Shown in pieces: positions 38,838-47,696 of a DNA stretch of 64,000 nt. This stretch comes from Albidovulum sp. (GTDB taxonomy: Bacteria; Pseudomonadota; Alphaproteobacteria; Rhodobacterales; Rhodobacteraceae), in the NCBI GenBank assembly GCA_020637635.1, contig JACKKB010000007.1, positions 186,001-250,000 of the forward strand, written 5' to 3'. Position numbers and translations under genes: made by a program. Every line of letters begins with the position of its first letter. The first letter of the stretch is position 1. Below the pieces are notes generated by a model. It saw only the letters and a list, made by a program, of their open reading frames with translations. It made no database searches and was not told the origin of the DNA.

Positions 38838-39286
38838 GCGACGATCTCCTCGAGCGGGTCGTAGTGCGCCAATCCGGGCGGGGCGAAGGCCACCTCGGGC
38901 AGGCTGTCGGGCTTGAAGCGGATCCCGGCAAGCTCATCGCGCGCGAAGAAGCGGCGGCTGATGACCACGTCCGCCGGGTCCACCCAGGCGGGATCGGGTG
39001 CGCCCGAGGTCAGTGTGCAGCGGAAATAGAGATCGACCTGGTGAAAGCCGCTTCGCGGATCGTGGAATTCGTTGACAAGCGCGAGAGGCCCGACCGCGAC
39101 CGCGATCCCGCATTCCTCGTGCAACTCGCGGCAGAGGTTTTCGGGCAGCGACGAGCCCGGCTCCACGCCGCCGCCCGGCGCGCACCAGAGATCGGAGACG
39201 CCGCCCGGATAAGCGTTGACGAGCAGGAGCCGGTCCTGGTGCAGGACGAGCGCACGGACGGCAAGGCGCGGAGAGCGTGTCTTCAT
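38834..39286 (-). CDS. Nudix hydrolase
   Basis: 150 aa. The Nudix box reads GGGVEPGSS-LPENLC-RELHEECG. The REUxEE catalytic core is intact, but the first Glu of GX5E is Ser, a deviation that can weaken metal binding. The protein otherwise covers the fold from AVRALVLHQDRLLLVNAYP to the end. Substrates are probably nucleoside diphosphate derivatives; no specificity can be read. First gene of the overlapping Nudix-Gre-GNAT group. Confidence 0.88.
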   Translation of the reverse strand: MKTRSPRLAVRALVLHQDRLLLVNAYPGGVSDLWCAPGGGVEPGSSLPENLCRELHEECGIAVAVGPLALVNEFHDPRSGFHQVDLYFRCTLTSGAPDPAWVDPADVVISRRFFARDELAGIRFKPDSLPEVAFAPPGLAHYDPLEEIVA

Positions 39287-39363
39287 GATCCGCCGAGACT
39301 GGCTGAGCCGGCGGAGGAGGGCAAGCCCTCACATCCGCGTCTCAAAGCACCTATGTTGTGGCC

Positions 39364-40077
39364 ATGAAGGCGCTCTTCGCCCTGCTCATGCTCGCGCCCG
39401 CGCCGGCGGATGCCGATTGCGTCGTGCTGCTGCACGGGCTTGCGCGAAGCCCGCGGTCGCTGGCGGTCATGGAACATGCGCTTGCCCGCGCCGGCTACCG
39501 GGTGATCAACGACGGCTATCCCTCGACGCGTGGAACGGTGAGCGAGCTGAGCGAGGCGCATGTCGGACGCGCGGTGGCGCGCTGCGGCGCCGCCCGGATC
39601 CATTTCGTCACCCATTCGATGGGGGCGATCCTGCTGCGCGACTGGCTGACGCGGCACCGACCCGCCAATCTCGGTCGTGCGGTGATGCTTGCGCCGCCCA
39701 GCCGCGGCTCGGAGCTGGTCGACCGGCTGGGAGGTCTTGCCCCGTTCCGCTGGGTGAACGGCCCGGCCGGGCAGGAGCTTGGCACCGGACCCGGATCGCT
39801 GCCGAACCGCCTGCCGCCGCCGCCCATGGAGGTCGGCGTCATTGCCGGCAACCGCTCGCTGAACGCCGCCTATTCGGCGATGATCCCGGGCCCGGATGAC
39901 GGCAAGGTCAGCGTCGAGAATACGCGCCTTGCCGGCATGCGCGATCATCTGACACTTCCGGTCACCCACAGCTTCATGATGATGAACCCCCGGGTGGTGG
40001 CCGAGGTTCTGGCCTTTCTCGAAACCGGCGCGTTCGACCGCAGCCTGACCTGGCGCGCCGCGCTCGGCAGGCTCTGA
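39364..40077 (+). CDS. Secreted alpha/beta hydrolase (lipase-like)
   Basis: 237 aa with a short signal peptide (MKALFALLMLAPAPADA). The oxyanion region CVVLLHGLARSPRSL, the nucleophile elbow THSMGA (Ser about 87) and the late Asp/His (GPDDGKVSVENTRL and LPVTHSFMM) complete a triad. A GTG at 39358 is a possible earlier start by two codons. Acts probably in the periplasm; substrate unknown. Convergent with purK. Confidence 0.85.
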   Translation: MKALFALLMLAPAPADADCVVLLHGLARSPRSLAVMEHALARAGYRVINDGYPSTRGTVSELSEAHVGRAVARCGAARIHFVTHSMGAILLRDWLTRHRPANLGRAVMLAPPSRGSELVDRLGGLAPFRWVNGPAGQELGTGPGSLPNRLPPPPMEVGVIAGNRSLNAAYSAMIPGPDDGKVSVENTRLAGMRDHLTLPVTHSFMMMNPRVVAEVLAFLETGAFDRSLTWRAALGRL

Positions 40078-40095
40078 AAGGGTCGCACGCCCGGC

Positions 40096-41169
40096 TCAGG
40101 CGCGCCCGGTGATCCGGTTCACATGGCCCATCTTGCGGCCCGGACGCGCCTCGGCCTTGCCGTAGAGGTGGATCGCGGTATCGGCCGCACGCGCCAGGTC
40201 CTCGACCCGGGCGATATCGTCGCCGATGAGATTCTCCATCACCACATCGGCATGGCGCGCCCCGTTGCCGAGCGGCCAGCCCGCCACGGCGCGGATATGC
40301 TGCTCGAACTGGTCGACGGCGCAACCGTTCTGCGTCCAGTGGCCGGAGTTGTGCACCCGGGGGGCGATCTCGTTGACCACAAGGCCGGCGCCGGTGACGA
40401 ACAGCTCGACCCCCATCACGCCCACGTAATCGAGCGCGTTCAGGATCTTGCCCGCGGTCAGCACGGCGTCGGCACGCTCTGACGCGCCGAGCCGCGCGGG
40501 AACCGTCGTCCTGCGCAGGATGCCGTCGCGATGCAGGTTCTCGCCCGGGTCATAGGCCGCGACCTCGCCCGAAACCCCGCGCGCCGCGATCACGGATACC
40601 TCGCGCGAGAAGGTCACGAAGCCCTCGTAGATCGCCGCCGCCCCGTTCATGGCGACAAGCGCCGCTTCGGCCTCCGATGCCGCGCCGATCCGTGCCTGCC
40701 CCTTGCCGTCATAGCCGAACCGACGGGTCTTGAGGATCCCCGGAACGCCGATTTCGCCGATCGCCTCGGCAAGATCGACCTCGTCGTCGACGGCGGCGAA
40801 GGGCGCGGTGGCAAGGCCGAGGTCGGCCAGAAAGGCCTTTTCGACCAGCCGGTCCTGGCTGACGGCAAGCGCCCGCCGTCCCGGCCGGATCGGGCGCAGC
40901 GCCTCGATCGCGTCGAGTGCCGCGGTCGGGACATTCTCGAACTCGTAGGTCACGACATCGACCGCAGCGGCGAAGGCCGCGAGCGCCCCCGCGTCCTCGT
41001 AGGATGCCGTTGTCACCTGGTGGGCAACGTCGCCGGCCGGCGCCCCCGCCGCGGGTTCATAGATATGGCTGCGATAGCCGAGACGTGCCGCGGCGACCGA
41101 CAGCATCCGGCCGAGCTGGCCGCCGCCGAGGATGCCGATCGTGGCGCCGGCTGGCAGGAGGTCAGTCAT
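40096..41169 (-). CDS. purK: N5-carboxyaminoimidazole ribonucleotide synthase
   Basis: ATP-grasp enzyme of purine synthesis converting AIR, bicarbonate and ATP to N5-CAIR, 357 aa. The N terminus is TIGILGGGQLGRMLSVAAARLGY; then VVTYEFENVP, GILKTRRFGYDGKGQ and the C-terminal NEIAPRVHNSGHWTQ. The start overlaps the end of purE by 8 bp, so PurE and PurK are translationally coupled and act in sequence. Confidence 0.97.
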   Translation of the reverse strand: MTDLLPAGATIGILGGGQLGRMLSVAAARLGYRSHIYEPAAGAPAGDVAHQVTTASYEDAGALAAFAAAVDVVTYEFENVPTAALDAIEALRPIRPGRRALAVSQDRLVEKAFLADLGLATAPFAAVDDEVDLAEAIGEIGVPGILKTRRFGYDGKGQARIGAASEAEAALVAMNGAAAIYEGFVTFSREVSVIAARGVSGEVAAYDPGENLHRDGILRRTTVPARLGASERADAVLTAGKILNALDYVGVMGVELFVTGAGLVVNEIAPRVHNSGHWTQNGCAVDQFEQHIRAVAGWPLGNGARHADVVMENLIGDDIARVEDLARAADTAIHLYGKAEARPGRKMGHVNRITGRA

Positions 41170-41647
41170 CCCGCGGCACCTCGGGGATCGAGGCCGAAAG
41201 CGCGGCGCGCCAGGCATCGAGCCGTTCCGCCAGCGCCGCGTCGCCAAGCGCGAGGATCCCGGCCGCCATGAGCCCGGCATTGGCCGCGCCGGCAGACCCG
41301 ATCGCCATCGTCGCGACCGGATAGCCCCTGGGCATCTGAACGATCGAATAGAGGCTGTCGACACCCGCCAGCGCCTTTGTCTGCACCGGCACGCCGATCA
41401 CCGGCACGCGGGTCTTCGACGCCATCATCCCCGGCAGGTGCGCCGCGCCGCCGGCGCCGGCGATGATCACCTTCAGCCCCCGCGCGACGGCGGTGCGGCC
41501 ATAGTCCCAGAGCCGGTCGGGCGTGCGATGGGCCGAGACGATCCGCGCCTCGTAGGGCACGCGAAGCTCGTCGAGCACCGCCGCCGCCTCGCGCAGCGTC
41601 GGCCAGTCGGACTGCGAGCCCATGATGATCCCGACCTGAAAGCCCAT
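41162..41647 (-). CDS. purE: N5-carboxyaminoimidazole ribonucleotide mutase
   Basis: 161 aa. Converts N5-CAIR to CAIR, the step after PurK. GIIMGSQSDWPTL (6-18), SAHRTPDR (38-45) and GAGGAAHLPGM (64-74) form the active site. Followed directly by purK; preceded by the small YdcH gene 66 bp away. Confidence 0.97.
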   Translation of the reverse strand: MGFQVGIIMGSQSDWPTLREAAAVLDELRVPYEARIVSAHRTPDRLWDYGRTAVARGLKVIIAGAGGAAHLPGMMASKTRVPVIGVPVQTKALAGVDSLYSIVQMPRGYPVATMAIGSAGAANAGLMAAGILALGDAALAERLDAWRAALSASIPEVPRDD

Positions 41648-41713
41648 TGCGCTGTCCCTCCGGCCCCGATGGAGCGCGCACTATAGCCGCGCGCGCCCGC
41701 CTGACAAGGCGCA

Positions 41714-41932
41714 TCAGGCGATGATATCGGGGGTCAGAAGATCGTCGAGCCTGGCGATCTGGTCCTTGAGCATCAGCTTTTGCTTCTTCAGCCGTTTCAT
41801 CGTCAACTGGTCGGCGCGGCCGGAGCCCTCCATCAGGTGGATCGCCGCATCGAGATCGCGATGTTCCTGGCGCAGCACCTCGAGCTTCACCCGCATGACC
41901 TCGATATCGTCCATTTCCATCGGTGCGTTCAT
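41714..41932 (-). CDS. YdcH family (DUF465) small protein
   Basis: 72 aa, a single helical hairpin: VKLEVLRQEHRDLDAAIHLM followed by RLKKQKLMLKDQIARL. This is the DUF465/YdcH pattern, a family common in proteobacteria with no established role. ATG 41932 starts MNAPMEMDDIEVMR. Upstream of purE on the same strand. Confidence 0.88.
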   Translation of the reverse strand: MNAPMEMDDIEVMRVKLEVLRQEHRDLDAAIHLMEGSGRADQLTMKRLKKQKLMLKDQIARLDDLLTPDIIA

Positions 41933-42098
41933 GCAAACCCGCTGAGTCGGTGCCCTGGCCGAGGATAGCAAGCGCCGGGGAACACCGGAAGCTTTTCGCA
42001 CGTGGCGCTTGTCGTCTGCCGGAGGCGTTGCCATATTGAATGTCGCAGACCGCCGATCACGGGGTCTTGCGCTTGTCGCTTGATGCTGAGGGCATGCC

Positions 42099-42515
42099 AT
42101 GACGAAACTGACCTTTGCCGCCCATCCGTTCCTTCTCGGCTTCGACGAGCTCGAACGGCTTGTCGAACGCACCGCGAAATCCGGCAGTGACGGCTATCCA
42201 CCCTTCAACATCGAGCAGAGCTCGGAACACGGTTTCCGCATCACGCTGGCCGTTGCCGGGTTCCGCGAAGGCGACATCTCGATCACGGTCGAGGATCGCC
42301 AGCTTCTGGTACGCGGCAAGCAGTCCGACGAGGCCGACGCCGGCCGGGTCTTCCTGCACCGCGGTATCGCCGCACGGGCCTTCCAGCGCAGCTTCGTGCT
42401 GGCGGAGGGGGTCGAGGTGGCGGGCGCCAGGCTGGAGAACGGCCTGCTTCACATCGACCTGCAGCGTTCGGTGCCCGAGCGCAGCGTGCAGACGATCCGC
42501 ATCAGCAAGGGGTAG
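42099..42515 (+). CDS. Small heat-shock protein (Hsp20 family)
   Basis: 138 aa. The alpha-crystallin domain spans about 33-125 (YPPFNIEQSSEHGFRITLAVAGFREGDISITVEDRQLLVRGKQ), and the C-terminal VQTIRI supplies an I-x-I-like anchor. sHsps hold unfolding proteins for later refolding. The next gene (DUF1150) starts 9 bp downstream; the pair is a common rhodobacterial unit. Confidence 0.92.
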   Translation: MTKLTFAAHPFLLGFDELERLVERTAKSGSDGYPPFNIEQSSEHGFRITLAVAGFREGDISITVEDRQLLVRGKQSDEADAGRVFLHRGIAARAFQRSFVLAEGVEVAGARLENGLLHIDLQRSVPERSVQTIRISKG

Positions 42516-42524
42516 GAGAGGATC

Positions 42525-42752
42525 ATGAACGCCAAATTCGATTTCGGCCCCGAAGCGGGTGCGCGCATCGTCTATGTCCGCGAGGTTCCGGTCAGCGACC
42601 TGCCCGAGGAGATCCGCGCCCAGGTGCAGGGGGCAACGACGCTCTATGCGTTGCACGACGCCTCGGGAGAGCGGCTGGCGCTGGTGCGTGACCGCGGGCT
42701 TGCCTTCATCGTCGCGCGCCAGAACGACATGGCCCCGGTCAGCGCGCACTGA
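42525..42752 (+). CDS. DUF1150 family protein
   Basis: 75 aa. VYVREVPVSDLPEEIRAQVQG and LYALHDASGERLALVRDRGLAFIVARQNDM are the DUF1150 pattern. Family of unknown function that regularly accompanies an Hsp20 gene in alphaproteobacteria, as here. RBS AGGAG lies 8 bases before the ATG. Confidence 0.88.
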   Translation: MNAKFDFGPEAGARIVYVREVPVSDLPEEIRAQVQGATTLYALHDASGERLALVRDRGLAFIVARQNDMAPVSAH

Positions 42753-42865
42753 CCCGCCGGACCGCGCCTCACCGGGCGAGGCTTGCGGCGCGACGGAAGT
42801 TCCGGGCAGCTGCGTGTTAGGATTGGCGCACCACCGCCGAGCAAATCAGTTTCGGGAGACCCGGG

Positions 42866-43351
42866 TTGAAACAGTCCAACGGATACAGCCGCGCACAGAT
42901 CGTGCTCCACTGGGGCGTCGTCCTGCTCCTGATCGCAAGCTATGTCAGCCACGAGGCGATGAAGGACTCCTGGCGTGCGCTGCGCCGCGGCACCGAGGCT
43001 TCCGGCCTCGGCACGGCCGTCCATGTCTGGGTCGGCGTCACGATCCTCGTGCTTTCGCTGGCGCGGCTCGCGCTGCGTGCGCGCTACGGTGCGCCGGCCC
43101 TGCCGGAGGGGGGCAATCCCATCCTCGACCTTGTGGCGAAACTCACCCATGTGGCGCTCTACGCGCTCATCGTCCTCATCCCGGCCTCGGGAATCGCGGC
43201 CTGGTTCGGCGGTCTGTCTGCCGCAGGCGATGCCCATGAGCTGATGTTCAATCTTCTCGTGGCGGTGGCCGGGCTGCATGTCGCAGGCGCACTCTACCAT
43301 CAGTTCGTCCTCAGGGACGGGTTGATGGATCGCATGAGGAAGCCTGGCTAA
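42866..43351 (+). CDS. Cytochrome b561 family protein
   Basis: 161 aa with four membrane helices. It starts YSRAQIVLHWGVVLLLIASYVSHEAM, and His in the first, second (TAVHVWVGV) and fourth helix regions (VAGLHVAGALYHQF) are positioned to bind two b hemes. Such proteins shuttle electrons between quinol and periplasmic acceptors. The start is TTG at 42866, with CGGGAGA 7 bases upstream; no ATG fits. No partner protein is adjacent. Confidence 0.85.
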   Translation: MKQSNGYSRAQIVLHWGVVLLLIASYVSHEAMKDSWRALRRGTEASGLGTAVHVWVGVTILVLSLARLALRARYGAPALPEGGNPILDLVAKLTHVALYALIVLIPASGIAAWFGGLSAAGDAHELMFNLLVAVAGLHVAGALYHQFVLRDGLMDRMRKPG

Positions 43352-43409
43352 CCTGTCCGAAAGGAACGGGAAACCATGAATCTCACTGGGCTTGTCCCCG
43401 CGGGGGCGC

Positions 43410-44330
43410 TCAGAGCCCGGCGCCCTCGTCGAGCCCCAGCATGAGGTTGAGGTTCTGGACCGCGGCGCCCGACGAGCCCTTGCCGAGATTGTCGAGCACC
43501 GCGATCACGGTCGCCGAGCCGGTCGCGGCGTTGCCGTGAACCGAAAGCTCGGCCCGGTTGCTTCCGTTCAGCGCCTCGGGCCAGACGCGCGGCTCATGCG
43601 CCGCGGCGGGAACGACCGACACGAACCGCTCGCGCGCGTAGTAGTCGCCAAGGGCCTGTTCGGCGCGCGCGGTCTCGGCGGCCGAGAGCGGCAACTGCAG
43701 CGACAGCGCCATGCCCTGCACATAGGCACCGACCGCGGGCACGAACAGCGGCGGCCGGGTCAGGTGGCTGTAGAACGCGATCTCCGGCAGGTGCTTCTGG
43801 CCCTGCGACACGCCGTAGAGGAACGAGCCGGTGACTGCGCCGCTCTCGTATTCCTCGATCATCGCCTTGCCGCCGCCGGAGTAGCCCGAGATGCCCGAAA
43901 GCGGGGGCGCGGCGGCGGGATCGACGAGCCCCGCATCGACAAGCGGGCGCAGCATCAGGATCGCGCAGGTCGCCCAGCAGCCGGGGTTCGAAACCCGCGG
44001 CGCCGCCGCCACGGCGGCACGATGCCCGGGCGCGAGTTCCGGCAGGCCATAGCACCAGTCAGGATCGACCCGGTGGGCGGTGGAGGCGTCGATGAGCCGC
44101 GTCGAAAGGCCTTCGGCCCTTGCCGCCGCGGCAATCTCCCGCGCCGCCGGGTCCGGCAGGCAGAGGATCGCCACCTCGGCCTCGGCGTAGGCCGCGAGCC
44201 GCGCGGCGGGGTCCTTGCGCAGCGCCGGGTCGATCCGCACCAGCTCGACATCGTCGCGGCGTTCGAGCCGCTCGCGGATCTGCAGACCCGTCGTGCCGAC
44301 ATCGCCGTCGATGAACACCTTGTGCGCCAT
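43410..44330 (-). CDS. argC: N-acetyl-gamma-glutamyl-phosphate reductase, short (type 2) form
   Basis: NADPH-dependent third step of arginine synthesis. 306 aa, the shorter ArgC type. The nucleotide region is KVFIDGDVGTTGLQIRERL (4-22), the catalytic Cys118 is in SNPGCWATC, and His in the late HL(T)RPPLF/VQGMALS region complete the dehydrogenase fold. The ATG at 44330 has GGAG upstream; the longer frame beyond is not conserved. It stands alone here. Confidence 0.93.
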   Translation of the reverse strand: MAHKVFIDGDVGTTGLQIRERLERRDDVELVRIDPALRKDPAARLAAYAEAEVAILCLPDPAAREIAAAARAEGLSTRLIDASTAHRVDPDWCYGLPELAPGHRAAVAAAPRVSNPGCWATCAILMLRPLVDAGLVDPAAAPPLSGISGYSGGGKAMIEEYESGAVTGSFLYGVSQGQKHLPEIAFYSHLTRPPLFVPAVGAYVQGMALSLQLPLSAAETARAEQALGDYYARERFVSVVPAAAHEPRVWPEALNGSNRAELSVHGNAATGSATVIAVLDNLGKGSSGAAVQNLNLMLGLDEGAGL

Positions 44331-44387
44331 CGCTCTCCTCCTTCGGTTCAGGCCAGTTGAATAGGAGCATTGCAGGCCGATGGCAAC

Positions 44388-44420
44388 GCAAAACGCCCGC
44401 AGGGTCTCCCCCCGGGCGTT
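44388..44420 (-). terminator. Rho-independent terminator of sat/cysC
   Basis: On the minus strand the stem AACGCCCG/CGGGCGTT (44413-44420 with 44392-44399) is followed by TTT. It begins 21 bp after the sat/cysC stop. Confidence 0.75.
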
Positions 44421-44441
44421 CGCCACAGCCAGCTGGCTGCC

Positions 44442-46145
44442 TCAGGCCTTGATGAGCCCCATCGATTCGAGCTTCAGGATCACCTGATGCGCGCAGTTGT
44501 CGACCTCGACATTCTCCGTCTCGACCCGCAACTCGGGCGTTTCCGGCGCCTCGTAGGGGTCCGAGATGCCGGTGAACTCCTTGATCTTGCCCTCCCGGGC
44601 GAGCTTGTAGAGCCCCTTGCGGTCGCGGCGTTCGCATTCCTCGAGGCTCGTGGCGACATGGACCTCGATGAAGGCGCCGAAGGCCTCGACCATCTCGCGC
44701 ACCGCGCGGCGGGTGGCGGTATAGGGCGCAATGGGTGCGCAGATGGCGATGCCGCCGTTCTTGGTGATCTCGGACGCGACATAGCCGATGCGGCGGATGT
44801 TGATGTCGCGGTGCTCCTTGGAGAAGCCGAGCTCCTGGCTGAGATGCTTGCGCACCACGTCGCCGTCGAGAAGGGTCGTCGGCCGCCCGCCCATCTCCAT
44901 CAGCTTGACCATGAGCGCGTTGGCGATCGTCGACTTGCCCGAGCCGGACAGGCCGGTGAAGAACACCGTGAAGCCCTGTTTGGCGCGCGGCGGCGAGGTG
45001 CGGCGCAGTTCCTGCACGACCTCGGGGAAGGAGAACCAGTCGGGGATCTCCAGCCCCTCGCGCAGGCGGCGGCGCAGCTCGGTGCCCGAGATGTTGAGCA
45101 CGGTGGCCCCTTCCGGCACTTCATCGACCGGGAAATACTGCGCCTTTTCCTGCACATAGACCATCTGCTTGAACGGAACGACACCGATTCCGATCTCCTC
45201 GGCATGTTTCAGCACCAGGTCCTGCGCGTCGTAGGGGCCGTAGAAATCCTTGCCCTGGCTGTTCTTGCCGGGCCCCGCGTGATCGCGCCCGACGATGAAA
45301 TGCGTCAGCCCGTGGTTCTTGCGGATGATCGCGTGCCAGAGCGCCTCGCGCGGGCCGCCCATGCGCATGGCGAGATTGAGAAGGCTGAGATGGGTGGTCG
45401 AGGCCGGATACTTGTCGAGCACCGCCTCATAGCAGCGCACGCGCGTGAAGTGATCCACGTCGCCGGGCTTGGTCATGCCGACGACCGGATGGATGAGAAG
45501 GTTGGCCTGCGCCTCGCGCGCTGCACGGAAGGTCAGTTCCTGGTGCGCCCGGTGAAGGGGATTGCGGGTCTGGAAGGCCACGATCTTGCGCCAGCCGAGC
45601 TTGCGGAAAAGCGCGCGCAACTCGTTCGGCGTGTCGCGGCGGCCCTTGAAGTCGTAATGCACCGGCGGCTGGATCCCGGTGACCGGCCCGCCCAGATAGA
45701 CCTTGCCGGCGGTGTTGTGCAGGTAGTTGACGGTCGGATGGGCGATGTCGTCGGCGCCGAAGACGCCCTCGGCCTCGCGCGCCTTGTTCGGCTCCCATTT
45801 GTCGGTGACCGAGAGGATGGCAAGGATCACGCCCTCGGCGTCGCGCAGCGCGATGTCCTGGCCGGGCTCGACCTTGGCGGCGAAGTCCTCGCTCACATCG
45901 AGGGTGATCGGCATCGGCCAGAGCGTGCCGTCGGAAAGCCGCATCTTCTCGACAACGCCGTCATAGTCGGCCTCGGTCATGAAGCCCTTGAGCGGGTGGA
46001 AGCCGCCGTTCATCAGAAGCTCCAGATCGCAGATCTGGCGCTGGGTGAGATCCCAGGAGGGCAGGGAGCCGGCCTCGTGCTTCAGCTTCTGCGCCGATTC
46101 ATAGGAAACGTAGAGCTCCGGGATCGGAGCGAGGTTCTGTTCCAT
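44442..46145 (-). CDS. Bifunctional ATP sulfurylase/APS kinase
   Basis: Activates sulfate to APS and then to PAPS for assimilation. From the internal ATG at 46145 the protein is 567 aa, the normal size for the fused enzyme. ATP sulfurylase occupies about 1-390 (MEQNLAPIPELYVSYESAQKL start; TRNPLHRAHQEL nucleotide motif) and APS kinase about 395-567 (GLSGSGKSTIANAL Walker A). AAGGA lies 8 bases upstream of the ATG, so initiation here is likely. The same frame is open a further 119 codons upstream and encodes a MarR-type regulator, so a 686-residue fusion is also possible. Confidence 0.93.
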   Translation of the reverse strand: MEQNLAPIPELYVSYESAQKLKHEAGSLPSWDLTQRQICDLELLMNGGFHPLKGFMTEADYDGVVEKMRLSDGTLWPMPITLDVSEDFAAKVEPGQDIALRDAEGVILAILSVTDKWEPNKAREAEGVFGADDIAHPTVNYLHNTAGKVYLGGPVTGIQPPVHYDFKGRRDTPNELRALFRKLGWRKIVAFQTRNPLHRAHQELTFRAAREAQANLLIHPVVGMTKPGDVDHFTRVRCYEAVLDKYPASTTHLSLLNLAMRMGGPREALWHAIIRKNHGLTHFIVGRDHAGPGKNSQGKDFYGPYDAQDLVLKHAEEIGIGVVPFKQMVYVQEKAQYFPVDEVPEGATVLNISGTELRRRLREGLEIPDWFSFPEVVQELRRTSPPRAKQGFTVFFTGLSGSGKSTIANALMVKLMEMGGRPTTLLDGDVVRKHLSQELGFSKEHRDINIRRIGYVASEITKNGGIAICAPIAPYTATRRAVREMVEAFGAFIEVHVATSLEECERRDRKGLYKLAREGKIKEFTGISDPYEAPETPELRVETENVEVDNCAHQVILKLESMGLIKA

Positions 46146-46502
46146 CAGGGGGATCCTTTTCTTGATCTGGAGAAGACCGCTTGCTGAGCCGGTCAGTTCT
46201 GCGTGGAGGGCATCGTATTCGGCGAGCTTTCTGGCGAGAAACCGGTCGGCAAGGTGCGATTTCCGGGCCGCACCGCGCGGGGTCAGTTCATAGGCGAAGC
46301 GCTGGCGGCGGTCCGGTCCGGCACGATCCGTCACCCGGATCAGCCCGGCCTCGGCCGCCGCGCGAAGCTGGGCGTTGAGCGAACCAAGGCTGACCCCGAT
46401 CGCTTCCGCCGTGGCGCGCTGCGAGGCGTCCGGCGCCAGTTCAAGCTGGCGCAGGAGCCGGAATGTCTGGTCGTCGTCGGTGATATCGGCGGGATGCGGC
46501 AC
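46146..46502 (-). CDS. MarR-family EPS-associated regulator, in frame with sat/cysC and lacking a stop
   Basis: 119 codons from GTG 46502. The winged helix reads DQTFRLLRQLELAPDASQRATAEAIGVSLGSLNAQLRAAAEAGLIRV, and the tail RFAYELTPRGAARKSHLADRFLARKLAEYDALHAEL is that of the EPS-associated MarR family, which normally ends near there. Here the frame reads through SGLLQIKKRIPL into the sat/cysC ATG. A palindrome upstream (46521-46536) may be its operator. Either the stop has been lost, giving a regulator-enzyme fusion, or a base is missing from the sequence: a TGA lies in the next frame at AELTG. Confidence 0.75.
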
Positions 46503-46520
46503 GGTTTCGGAGGCAACATG

Positions 46521-46536
46521 TGTTCAGTAATGAACA
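46521..46536. promoter_or_regulatory. Palindrome, possible MarR operator
   Basis: TGTTCA-GTAA-TGAACA is a perfect 6-bp inverted repeat 18 bp upstream of the MarR GTG, in the only AT-rich part of the gap before trxB. Its position suggests autoregulation together with sat/cysC. The recognition sequence of this MarR group is not known to me. Confidence 0.45.
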
Positions 46537-46727
46537 TATCGCATCCGAACGTGCCGAAATAAAGGCAAAGTTCAAAACCTGCGCCGCATCGGCGCAGAGT
46601 TGCCGAAGTGCAACGTCAGCGCCCGCGTCCGGAACGGAGTTCGGGCCCTGTCGCTCGGCAGTGCGCCGCTGGCGGCTGTTGCGGCTGCCGTGGCGGGACG
46701 GCCGCGATCGCGAGGATCGACGCCCGG

Positions 46728-47696
46728 TCAGGGCCCGCCTCGCGCCGTCGCGCCTTCATCCTGTTCGGCGAGCCAGCGTTCGGCATCGAGCGCGGCCATG
46801 CAGCCCATGCCGGCCGAGGTCACCGCCTGGCGATAGACATGGTCGGTAAGGTCGCCCGCGGCAAACACGCCCGGGATCGAGGTCGCGGTCGAGCCGGGCG
46901 CGACCTTCACATAGGCGCCGTTGTGCAGTTCCAGCTGGTCCTTCACCAGCTCCGAGGCCGGCGCATGTCCGATCGCCACGAAGAAGCCGTCGCAGGGGAC
47001 CACGGTTTCCTCCCCGGTGGCGACATTCCTTGCACGCACGCCGGTAACGCCGAGGGGCGCCTCGGTGCCGAGGATCTCTTCGACCGTATGATCCCACATG
47101 AGTGTGACCTTGGGGTTCCGGAACAGCCGCTCCTGCAGGATCTTCTCGGCGCGAAGCGAATCGCGGCGGTGGATCAGCGTGACCTTGCTGGCGAAGTTGG
47201 TGAGGAAGAGCGCCTCTTCCACGGCGGTATTGCCGCCGCCGATCACCACCACCTCGCGGCCGCGATAGAAGAAGCCGTCGCATGTCGCGCAGGCCGAGAC
47301 GCCGAAGCCCTTGAACTTTTCCTCCGACGGCAGGCCGAGCCACTTCGCCTGCGCCCCGGTGGCGAGGATGACCGCGTCGGCGGTATAGGTCGTGCCGCCG
47401 TCGCTGGCCGCGGTGAAGGGGCGGGCGGAGAGATCGAGCGACTGGATATGGTCCGAGATCACCTCGGCCCCCATCGCCCGCGCATGCGCCTCCATCCTGA
47501 CCATGAGATCGGGGCCCTGCACCTCGGTATCGCCGGGCCAGTTCTCGACCTCGGTGGTGATGGTAAGCTGCCCGCCCGGCTGGATGCCCTGCACCAGAAC
47601 CGGTTCCAGCATCGCCCGGCTTGCATAGATCGCGGCCGTGTAGCCCGCCGGACCCGAGCCGATGATCAGAACCCTGCTGTGCCGCGTGTCGCCCAT
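46728..47696 (-). CDS. trxB: Thioredoxin-disulfide reductase
   Basis: FAD/NADPH enzyme that reduces thioredoxin, 322 aa. The FAD site is VLIIGSGPAGYTAAIYASRA (8-27), the redox-active cysteines are in SACATCDGFF, the NADPH site is VVVIGGGNTAVEEALFL, and the FAD C-terminal motif is GVFAAGDLTD. The ATG at 47696 fits the family start. It is divergent from an Lrp-type regulator gene, an arrangement frequent in Rhodobacterales. Confidence 0.96.
   Translation of the reverse strand: MGDTRHSRVLIIGSGPAGYTAAIYASRAMLEPVLVQGIQPGGQLTITTEVENWPGDTEVQGPDLMVRMEAHARAMGAEVISDHIQSLDLSARPFTAASDGGTTYTADAVILATGAQAKWLGLPSEEKFKGFGVSACATCDGFFYRGREVVVIGGGNTAVEEALFLTNFASKVTLIHRRDSLRAEKILQERLFRNPKVTLMWDHTVEEILGTEAPLGVTGVRARNVATGEETVVPCDGFFVAIGHAPASELVKDQLELHNGAYVKVAPGSTATSIPGVFAAGDLTDHVYRQAVTSAGMGCMAALDAERWLAEQDEGATARGGP

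Noticed and set aside
46521..46536. A LexA box
   Set aside because: Alphaproteobacterial LexA binds a direct repeat GTTC-N7-GTTC; this is a palindrome with 4-base spacing.
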